From NCBI RefSeq assembly GCF_947503125.1, contig NZ_CANNCR010000026.1, forward strand, positions 1-57,601: a stretch of 57,601 nucleotides of DNA, read 5' to 3'. This document shows, one piece after another, positions 50,943-57,601 of the stretch. Below the pieces are notes generated by a model, which did not search any database, was not told the origin of the DNA, and was given only the letters and a program-made list of their open reading frames with translations. Source of the DNA: an uncultured Metabacillus sp. (lineage in GTDB: Bacteria; Bacillota; Bacilli; Bacillales; Bacillaceae). The translations under genes were made by a program, and so were the position numbers. Position 1 is the first letter of the stretch; each line of letters opens with the position of its first letter.

Positions 50943-51782
50943 ATGAGTCAAACAATCATAGATGTTGAAAACATAACGTTTCATTATCATCAGGAAGCTG
51001 CTCCTGCATTAGACAATGTTTCCATCCAAGTTAAACAAGGTGAGTGGCTTGCGATTGTAGGTCATAACGGATCTGGCAAATCGACATTAGCAAGAATTTT
51101 AAACGGATTGTACATTCCAGAAAAAGGGAAGGTCAAAGTCTGCGGGATCGAATTATCAGAAGATTCGATATGGGATATACGCAAGCATGTCGGTATGGTC
51201 TTTCAAAACCCCGATAATCAATTTGTAGGTGCAACGGTGAAGGATGACGTTGCCTTTGGTCTTGAGAATAATGGTATACAGAGAGAAGAGATGATCAAAA
51301 GAATTGAATGGGCAACGAAAAAGGTCAAAATGGATACCTTTCACACTCATGAGCCACACCATCTTTCAGGAGGCCAAAAACAGCGTGTAGCCATTGCGGG
51401 TGTCATAGCTGTTCAACCAGATATTATCATCTTAGATGAAGCAACATCAATGCTTGATCCAGTAGGGCGAAACGAAGTCATTCAAACCGTTCGTGAGCTG
51501 AAAAATCAAGGGCTGTTAACGGTTATTTCAATCACGCATGACCTGGAGGAAGCGTCAAAAGCGGACAGAATTATCGTGATGAATGGCGGGAAGAAGTTCG
51601 CTGAGGGAACGCCTGAAGAGGTGTTTAAGCTTGATGATAAACTGGTGGAAATTGGCCTTGACTTACCGTTTCCTTTTCTACTAAGTAAAAAGCTTCGTAA
51701 AGCTGGAGTACCCATTCAACATAATCATTTGACTGAGGAAGGCCTGGTGAATGAGCTATGGACATTACAATCAAAAATGTAG
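50943..51782 (+). CDS. ecfA1: ECF transporter ATPase EcfA1
   Basis: EcfA1 is one of two ATPases of the energy-coupling factor module, which powers several vitamin or metal S-components encoded elsewhere. The 279-residue protein has Walker A GHNGSGKST (40-48), the signature LSGGQ (141-145) and Walker B LDEATSMLDP. Starts at GTG 50940 or ATG 50943 are possible; ATG is chosen on spacing to AGAGGAG. The 3' end overlaps ecfA2 by 25 nt. Confidence 0.95.
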   Translation: MSQTIIDVENITFHYHQEAAPALDNVSIQVKQGEWLAIVGHNGSGKSTLARILNGLYIPEKGKVKVCGIELSEDSIWDIRKHVGMVFQNPDNQFVGATVKDDVAFGLENNGIQREEMIKRIEWATKKVKMDTFHTHEPHHLSGGQKQRVAIAGVIAVQPDIIILDEATSMLDPVGRNEVIQTVRELKNQGLLTVISITHDLEEASKADRIIVMNGGKKFAEGTPEEVFKLDDKLVEIGLDLPFPFLLSKKLRKAGVPIQHNHLTEEGLVNELWTLQSKM

Positions 51783-52627
51783 AGCATCGTTATCAGGCCC
51801 GTACACCATTTGAAAGACTTGCTCTTTATGACATCAATCTTACGGTGAAATCGGGTTCCTATGTCTCTATTATAGGGCATACCGGTTCAGGGAAATCGAC
51901 TATACTACAGCATTTAAATGGGCTTTTAAAGCCTACTAAGGGCTCTATTCATATCGGTGAGCACAAAATTGAGGCTGGTAAGAAGCAAAAGAATCTGAAG
52001 GTTGTCAGAAGCCTAGTTGGCATCGTTTTTCAATTTCCTGAGCATCAGCTTTTTGAAGAGACCGTTGAGAAGGATATTGCGTTTGGTCCGATGAACTTTG
52101 GCGCAAGCGAGGAAGAGGCCTTAAGAAAAGCAAGACAAAGCTTAGAGCTTGTCGGCTTGCCAGAATCGATCCTGCAAAAATCCCCCTTTGATTTAAGCGG
52201 CGGTCAAATGCGAAGAGTCGCAATTGCGGGAGTCTTGGCTATGGGTCCTGAGGTTCTTGTGTTAGATGAGCCAACTGCAGGTCTTGATCCTAGGGGAAGA
52301 AAAGCGATGATGGAGTTATTCTATCGTTTAAATCAAGAACAAAAGCTGACGATTATCCTTGTTACCCATAGTATGGAGGATGCAGCTAAGTATTCTGATG
52401 AGATTATTGTGATGAATAAAGGAACAATCGAGATGCATGGTACGCCAAGAGAGATATTTAGTCAGGCTGATAAGCTTTCCTCGTTAGGCTTGGATTTGCC
52501 TGAAACAGTTAAATTACAGCAGCTATTAGTAAAAAAAGGGTTATCTTTTGAAGAAATTCCGTTAACGATCGATGAAGCAGTTGATCAGCTAAAAGCTCTA
52601 GTAGGTGAGGTGGAGCTTAGAGGATGA
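51758..52627 (+). CDS. ecfA2: ECF transporter ATPase EcfA2
   Basis: The second ECF ATPase, 289 residues, with Walker A GHTGSGKST (40-48), signature LSGGQ (146-150) and Walker B LDEPTAGLDP. The longer C-terminal tail is typical of A2. It overlaps ecfA1 by 25 nt and ecfT by ATGA, so the three subunits are coupled. Confidence 0.95.
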   Translation: MDITIKNVEHRYQARTPFERLALYDINLTVKSGSYVSIIGHTGSGKSTILQHLNGLLKPTKGSIHIGEHKIEAGKKQKNLKVVRSLVGIVFQFPEHQLFEETVEKDIAFGPMNFGASEEEALRKARQSLELVGLPESILQKSPFDLSGGQMRRVAIAGVLAMGPEVLVLDEPTAGLDPRGRKAMMELFYRLNQEQKLTIILVTHSMEDAAKYSDEIIVMNKGTIEMHGTPREIFSQADKLSSLGLDLPETVKLQQLLVKKGLSFEEIPLTIDEAVDQLKALVGEVELRG

Positions 52628-53418
52628 ATAGTATGATTATAGGGAAATATGTTCCTGGTGAATCTCTTATTCATAGAATGGATCCACGTGCAAAATTACT
52701 GATGATTTTTGCCTTTGTTTTTATCGTATTTTTGGCAAATAACTTTATTACCTATCTGATGCTAGGTTTATTTACATTGATCATTGTTGTATTAACAACG
52801 CTTCCTGTACACTTTTTGCTAAAAGGGCTTAAGCCTGTTTTATGGATCATTCTCTTTACGTTTCTTCTTCATATTCTGGTCACAAAAGAAGGGGAAGTTC
52901 TAGTAGATTTAGGATTTCTCAGAATTTATGAAGTAGGTCTGAAGCAAGGAATCTATCTATCACTGCGTTTTCTTTATTTAATCCTAATGACAACAATCTT
53001 AACCTTAACAACTACGCCGATCGAAATTACCGATGGCATGGAAAGTCTATTGGGACCGTTTAAGAAGATAAAGTTGCCTGTCCATGAGCTTGCTTTAATG
53101 ATGTCGATTTCCTTAAGGTTTATTCCGACGTTAATGGAAGAAACTGATAAAATTTTAAAAGCTCAAATGGCAAGGGGCGTAGACTTCGCCAGCGGCCCTG
53201 TAAAGGACCGTTTTAAGGCGGTAGTACCCTTACTAGTCCCCCTCTTTATAAGTGCCTTTAAACGGGCGGAGGAGCTTGCTACGGCGATGGAGGCAAGAGG
53301 GTATCGCGGCGGAGAAGGCAGAACCAAGCTAAGGCAGTTAAAGTGGAGGGGACTCGATACGTCCGTTTTATCCCTGCTTGTTGTTTTAGGGCTGCTTTTA
53401 ATTTTTTTAAGGACATAG
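52624..53418 (+). CDS. ecfT: ECF transporter transmembrane subunit EcfT
   Basis: EcfT links the ATPases to interchangeable S-components. The 264-residue protein has about five or six membrane helices and the two coupling-helix motifs with the ARG signature (QMARGVDF and MEARGYRGGEGR). The start ATG overlaps the ecfA2 stop. Confidence 0.95.
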   Translation: MNSMIIGKYVPGESLIHRMDPRAKLLMIFAFVFIVFLANNFITYLMLGLFTLIIVVLTTLPVHFLLKGLKPVLWIILFTFLLHILVTKEGEVLVDLGFLRIYEVGLKQGIYLSLRFLYLILMTTILTLTTTPIEITDGMESLLGPFKKIKLPVHELALMMSISLRFIPTLMEETDKILKAQMARGVDFASGPVKDRFKAVVPLLVPLFISAFKRAEELATAMEARGYRGGEGRTKLRQLKWRGLDTSVLSLLVVLGLLLIFLRT

Positions 53419-53427
53419 GAGCAAATG

Positions 53428-54168
53428 ATGAGGGTAAAATGTATTGTTTCTTATGATGGATCACAATTTAGCGGTTATCAGGTACAACCAAATAAAAGAA
53501 CAGTTCAAGGTGAAATCGAAGCGGCTTTGAAGAAGCTTCATAAAGGACAGGCTATTAAGGTTCATGCATCAGGAAGGACGGATGCAGGGGTTCATGCTGT
53601 TGGACAAGTTCTGCATTTCGACACCCATCTAACCATCTCTGAAGAAAAATGGCCATATGCATTAAATAGTCTGCTGCCGGATGATGTGGTTCTATTGGAA
53701 GCCAGCTATGTTCAGGCCGATTTTCACGCAAGGTTTCATGCGATAGCGAAGGAATATCGCTATCGCATTAGCCAGCAAAAAATCGTCGATGTATTTAAGC
53801 GTAATTATAGCTATCATTACCCTTATAAGCTTGATCTGAGCGCGATTAGAGAGGCTTGCAAGCATTTATGCGGGACACATGACTTTACGAGCTTCTGTGT
53901 AGCGAAAACTGAGGTTGAAGATAAAGTCAGAACCATTTATTCTATTGACCTTCTAGAAGAGGAATCAGAAATTATTTTTTGCTTTAAAGGGAGCGGATTT
54001 CTGTACAATATGGTCAGAATTCTGGTCGGAACATTATTGGACGTAGGCAAAGGGGAAACTGCCCCAGATCAAATTCCTGCAATATTAGAAGGAAAAAACA
54101 GGAATTTGAGCGGCAAAACCGTACCAGGTCATGGCCTTTATTTATGGAAAGTTTATTATGACAACTAA
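53428..54168 (+). CDS. truA: tRNA pseudouridine(38-40) synthase
   Basis: TruA makes pseudouridine in the anticodon stem. The 246-residue protein has the catalytic GRTDAGVHA motif (D52) and the later KTVPGHGLYLWKVYY end. Two adjacent ATGs exist; 53428 is chosen because TAGGAG then lies 6 nt away and relatives start MR. It lies 9 nt after ecfT. Confidence 0.95.
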   Translation: MRVKCIVSYDGSQFSGYQVQPNKRTVQGEIEAALKKLHKGQAIKVHASGRTDAGVHAVGQVLHFDTHLTISEEKWPYALNSLLPDDVVLLEASYVQADFHARFHAIAKEYRYRISQQKIVDVFKRNYSYHYPYKLDLSAIREACKHLCGTHDFTSFCVAKTEVEDKVRTIYSIDLLEEESEIIFCFKGSGFLYNMVRILVGTLLDVGKGETAPDQIPAILEGKNRNLSGKTVPGHGLYLWKVYYDN

Positions 54169-54186
54169 ACCAGGTGTAACATTTTC

Positions 54187-54748
<562 letters not shown>

Positions 54749-54753
54749 TTTAA

Positions 54754-55161
<408 letters not shown>

Positions 55162-55175
55162 TTATCAACGTTTCG

Positions 55176-55212
55176 AAGGCTCTTTTCACTTATGTGGAAA
55201 GGGTCTTTTTTA
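55176..55212 (+). terminator. Terminator after rpsI
   Basis: AAGGCTCTTTTCAC (55176-55189) pairs with GTGGAAAGGGTCTT (55194-55207) with a few G-U pairs around TTAT, followed by TTTTTATT. Confidence 0.85.
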
Positions 55213-55243
55213 TTATTTTATTTCCACTATTATTAATACTATA

Positions 55244-55252
55244 TGGTAAAAT
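55244..55252 (+). promoter_or_regulatory. Candidate extended -10 promoter of the island operon
   Basis: TGGTAAAAT fits an extended -10 element (TGnTAAAAT). No clear -35 box lies 17 nt upstream. It is 41 nt before the gene at 55294. Confidence 0.4.
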
Positions 55253-55293
55253 ATTCTTATAAATAGAAATATAATCCAAAGGGGGATGTGCAT

Positions 55294-56505
55294 TTGAATA
55301 TTGATGTTACCAAAATTTTTATCAGTTCTTCCTCCCAGCAAACCCTTCAATCCCTAAGAGAAAGAATAAAAACTGCTTTAGAGAATGCTGGTCATGAAAC
55401 AGTTATGTATGAATATGGAGATATAGGGCTTTATACTGATGATCCAAACCAGGATTGTTTAGATAAGGTAAAAGATAGTGACGTACTTGTTTTATTCATA
55501 TCAAATAAAGCAGGTAGTCTAAGCCGTAGCAATCCTAATATTACGATTACATATGCAGAATTTATGACTGCGTTAAAGAATGATAAAATTGTTATACCGA
55601 TAGTGGAAACACAAATACTTAACTTCTATAAAGAACATATTAAGGATGAATTAGATAGAGCTATTAACAAGTTTGAAGAAGAACATGATCACGAACCAAG
55701 GTTCACTTTTCCAATTGTTAAAGCCCTATTGGAAGATCATAAAAATAGAGATTCTGTCTTACATAAAAAAATCGAGGGAATGTCTGTTGATGAATTTATT
55801 TGGGCATTTGTCCATGATTGTTATAAATTGACAAGATGGACTTATAATTACAACATAGCAGACACTCCTGATCTTTGTAACTTTCTATTAAAAGTATTAA
55901 GCCAAGTGTTAAGAAAAAGTACTAAATTTTATCTTCACGAAAAGGAAATTACACAAAACCTTGTGCTTTATGATGAACTTTCCGTGTATCAGGACTCTGT
56001 ATCTAATTTTATGAAGTGTATTATGAACTCAACACTCAATCTTCCGTTATTTTTTAAAACATTAACGAGTTATTTACCAAGTCAATCTATTTATGACTCT
56101 TACAGTGATTTTGCAGAACATCCTGAACCTATTGTGAATATATCTGAATGTAAAGCAATTACATTATATAAACGAAATAATGATGTCTTAACTTTAGTAG
56201 ATTCATACGGAAGTAATACTCCAACTCAGGAATTTAAAAAAGGCGATGAAGATTCATTTGTTGCTCAAACTTATAATAAAGATATGGAGCATCAAGAACA
56301 TATTTTTTACTCTGAAGATAAACAAATGATATATATGACAAAAAAAGTGGGAGAATTAGTTTTGTCTTGTCACTTCCAATTATCTGAGGCATGGTCAAGC
56401 CGCCGAGTTAACAGCTATGAAAGTGATATCGTTAGTGCTATAATGGATAAAAGGCAACCATTTGATTTTGCAATAGATCTTTTAGGAGGGATGTTAAATG
56501 AGTAA
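55294..56505 (+). CDS. DUF4062-type TIR-like protein with possible GAF-like C-terminal domain
   Basis: The 403-residue protein has an N-terminal DUF4062/TIR-like domain: the first strand KIFISSSS (7-14), the strand SDVLVLFIS (62-70) and YAEFMTALKNDKIVIPIV (87-104), where E89 sits where TIR-fold enzymes often have a catalytic glutamate. A helical middle (about 110-280) follows. The segment from about 289 (ITLYKRNNDVLTLVDSYG) to 370 has the strand pattern of a GAF domain. DUF4062 proteins occur in defence-like and signalling contexts. Enzymatic activity here is inference. The TTG at 55294 is chosen because AAAGGGGGA lies 7 nt upstream; GTG 55288 would be too close. It lies alone with a small overlapping gene between rpsI and its tail copy. 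Confidence 0.65.
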   Translation: MNIDVTKIFISSSSQQTLQSLRERIKTALENAGHETVMYEYGDIGLYTDDPNQDCLDKVKDSDVLVLFISNKAGSLSRSNPNITITYAEFMTALKNDKIVIPIVETQILNFYKEHIKDELDRAINKFEEEHDHEPRFTFPIVKALLEDHKNRDSVLHKKIEGMSVDEFIWAFVHDCYKLTRWTYNYNIADTPDLCNFLLKVLSQVLRKSTKFYLHEKEITQNLVLYDELSVYQDSVSNFMKCIMNSTLNLPLFFKTLTSYLPSQSIYDSYSDFAEHPEPIVNISECKAITLYKRNNDVLTLVDSYGSNTPTQEFKKGDEDSFVAQTYNKDMEHQEHIFYSEDKQMIYMTKKVGELVLSCHFQLSEAWSSRRVNSYESDIVSAIMDKRQPFDFAIDLLGGMLNE

Positions 56506-56662
56506 GGATAGTGCAGTTTATATTGGTTCCACTCCAAAGCATCTAACTCGTGTAGCTAAAGAAATGAATATGAGGAAAAATTCCGAAAACAATAGACGAT
56601 TACTTGAATCACTTGGATACAATGATAAATCAAATATACAAGGAAAAAAACTGGTGAAATAG
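56498..56662 (+). CDS. Small hypothetical protein, 54 residues, coupled to the DUF4062 gene
   Basis: The ATG at 56498 overlaps the stop of the upstream gene by 8 nt (ATGAGTAA), with AGGAGGGA 7 nt before it, so translation is likely coupled. The 54-residue product is basic and polar (many K, N and R; KHLTRVAKEMNMRKNSENNRRLLESLG), with no membrane segment. I recognise no family. It could be a partner, inhibitor or antitoxin-like protein of the DUF4062 protein, but nothing in the sequence proves that. Confidence 0.65.
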   Translation: MSKDSAVYIGSTPKHLTRVAKEMNMRKNSENNRRLLESLGYNDKSNIQGKKLVK

Positions 56663-56882
56663 TAACTGTGAAAAAAGTGTGAGATTTTATACTTTTTTAC
56701 TTCCTTCTATAAATAGAGCAGTCATGCCCTCATGGTTGGGTGCCATTAAAGCCTTGACCACAATTTGACCACCGAAGGTATATCATGAAATTTACTCTAC
56801 TTTATATAGAGTGGGCAAAAGCCGATAACTCGTGCCTTTAATAAATCATTTCTTATCTAGTTTCTCCATATTTTGTGTGGGC
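56663..56882. other. Non-coding tail of the island
   Basis: The 220-nt stretch after the small gene holds no convincing ORF. It contains the short hairpin ACTCTA/TAGAGT (about 56795-56813) and no clear terminator. I do not recognise any element. Confidence 0.4.
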
Positions 56883-56943
56883 ATGAAAGAACGTAAAAAA
56901 TACTTAAAGGCGCTCGTCGTGCACCAGTTCTCAAAACGTTAAT
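56883..56943 (+). repeat. Decayed copy of the rpsI 3' end
   Basis: This 61-nt stretch repeats the last 67 nt of rpsI (55096-55162), starting ATGAAAGAACGTAAAAAATAC and ending AAAACGTTAAT. It differs only by a 4-nt deletion (GGTC lost) and a 2-nt deletion (CACCTCAG to CACCAG), which shift the frame. It has no coding capacity. It is best read as the displaced old 3' end after an insertion into rpsI, or as one arm of a direct repeat flanking the island. Confidence 0.85.
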
Positions 56944-56965
56944 ATTTTCATAGCAACGTTTTCAG

Positions 56966-56996
56966 CCCTTTCTCGGCAATCAGAGGGAGGGTTTTT
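56966..56996 (+). terminator. Terminator after the rpsI copy
   Basis: CCCTTTCTC (56966-56974) pairs with GAGGGAGGG (56983-56991) and is followed by TTTTT. It may be the original rpsI terminator, displaced by the insertion. Confidence 0.75.
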
Positions 56997-57120
56997 AATT
57001 TGAAAAATATTTGTTTGAATACTGAATATTACGGAATGGTACCTAGAAGAAAGAAAAAAGCATAGGTTTTTATTAACCGGAAACGTCTTATTCTTAAAGG
57101 GAAAGCAAAAAACAACATAA

Positions 57121-57157
57121 AAAGACCGAAGGCATTATTAACGTTTCTTCGGTCTTT
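57121..57157. terminator. Bidirectional hairpin terminator
   Basis: AAAGACCGAAG (57121-57131) pairs perfectly with CTTCGGTCTTT (57147-57157). A and T runs flank both sides, so it could stop transcription on either strand. It separates the rpsI remnant from the IS remnant. Confidence 0.7.
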
Positions 57158-57235
57158 ATTTAATCTTAGTTTCTGATTTTGAGCAGACATTTCTTTATCA
57201 GTTTTACTATTCGAATTTAAAACAGGTGGAACAAC

Positions 57236-57271
57236 TGTGACCGTCAAGTAAAATGATACAATTTCTGCTCA
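57236..57271 (-). mobile_element. Terminal end of an IS21-family element
   Basis: TGTGACCGTCAAGTAAAATG, read from 57236, has the TGT-initiated form common to IS21-family ends and lies just outside the istB stop. The segment GATACAATTTCTGCTC (57254-57269) echoes TTGAGCAGACATTTC at about 57179-57193 in inverted form, so the true boundary may extend further left. Confidence 0.5.
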
Positions 57272-57520
57272 TTAATTTGAAACACTTTGTTGCCCAAATA
57301 TGGTAGAACGATGTTTCATACGATAACTATCTTCATTTAAATGGATGATTTCTACACGATGGAGAATCCGATCTAATATAGCTGTCGTTATTGCTTGATC
57401 GCCCAATAATTCACCCCATTCTTTTGGAGCCTTATTGGAAGTTAATATGATTGATGATTGGTTATATAGGTCATTAATTAAGTGAAAAAACATATTTGCT
57501 TCTTGTTGATCCATTGCCAT
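57272..57520 (-). pseudogene. istB: IstB-like IS21 helper ATPase, C-terminal fragment
   Basis: The 82-residue open frame matches the C-terminal third of IstB proteins: MDQQEANMFFHLINDLYNQ, IILTSNKAPKEWGELLGD, TAILDRILHR and SYRMKHRS. The P-loop and the N-terminal two-thirds are absent. An in-frame TAA lies two codons before the first ATG. It is a broken transposition gene. Confidence 0.85.
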
Positions 57521-57601
57521 AAACTGTTATTGCCATCCCAAAATGACCAAAAGTTGACGGTATTGCCTGTCCAGAATTAGACGATTATAATGTCCATATA
57601 T
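57521..57601 (-). mobile_element. IS21-type sequence joined to the istB fragment, cut by window end
   Basis: Instead of the N-terminal istB codons, the sequence upstream on the - strand is non-coding and resembles the terminal or internal repeat region of IS21-type elements (motifs such as GGACATTATAATCGTCTAATTC). This suggests an internal deletion that joins one end of the element to the istB 3' part. The identification is by pattern only. Confidence 0.35.

Noticed and set aside
56663-56882. Transposase remnant in the island tail
   Set aside because: A 31-codon stretch on the - strand is open but has no start, and I recognise no transposase motif.
57029-57247. 72-codon open frame on the - strand between the rpsI copy and the IS end
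   Set aside because: It crosses the IS end and the bidirectional terminator hairpin, and has no SD or recognisable domain.

Overview
The window is a chromosomal segment from a low-GC Firmicute of the Bacillaceae (Bacillus sensu lato). The evidence is gene order and protein likeness. It carries the classic Bacillus run ctsR-mcsA-mcsB-clpC-radA-disA-yacL-ispD-ispF-gltX-cysE-cysS-mrnC-rlmB-rae1-sigH-rpmG-secE-nusG-rplKAJL-ybxB-rpoBC-ybxF-rpsLG-fusA-tuf, then the whole S10-spc-alpha ribosomal protein cluster, ecfA1-ecfA2-ecfT-truA and rplM-rpsI, nearly all on the + strand. Initiation often uses UUG or GUG after strong Shine-Dalgarno (SD) sequences. I cannot name the species from sequence alone.

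Layout. 1-258: the 3' half of a 5S rRNA gene joined to an unrelated structured sequence, then a terminator. 424-1128: an MgtC-family membrane protein. 1180-5820: the CtsR-controlled heat-shock operon with its operator. 6056-9875: DNA repair and c-di-AMP genes and a PIN-TRAM protein. 9911-10089: a dispersed hairpin repeat, with a second copy near 35356. 10197-15461: isoprenoid precursor genes, gltX and a T-box-controlled cysE-cysS pair. 15564-19166: RNA maturation genes, sigH, rpmG, secE and nusG. 19425-21828: the L11/L1/L10/L12 genes with leader RNAs. 22012-30338: a methyltransferase and the RNA polymerase beta and beta' genes. 30529-35260: ybxF, the str operon and tuf. 35830-50816: S10-spc-alpha cluster with secY, adk, map, infA and rpoA. 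50943-54168: energy-coupling-factor transporter core and truA. 54311-55161: rplM-rpsI behind an L13-type leader.

The conserved part is a growth-control block: transcription (rpoA, rpoB, rpoC, nusG, sigH), translation (r-proteins, EF-G, EF-Tu, IF1, two aminoacyl-tRNA synthetases), protein export and maturation (secE, secY, map) and protein quality control (ctsR to clpC). Leader RNAs upstream of cysE, rplJ and rplM tie expression to tRNA-Cys charging or free r-protein.

The unusual parts are at the edges and in the gaps. After rpsI lies a small accessory island (55162-56882) with a DUF4062-type TIR-like protein carrying a possible GAF-like C-terminal domain, and an overlapping 54-residue ORF. 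The island is followed by a decayed second copy of the last 67 bases of rpsI, the mark expected of integration into the rpsI 3' end. Beyond it are remnants of an IS21-family element. Between map and infA the KOW-domain gene found there in relatives (ybzG type) is present only as a pseudogene with several lesions. Other items worth checking are the chimeric 5S locus, the covarying repeat pair, a hairpin that appears to bring the nusG SD to the start codon, and several strong hairpins inside the ribosomal gene clusters.
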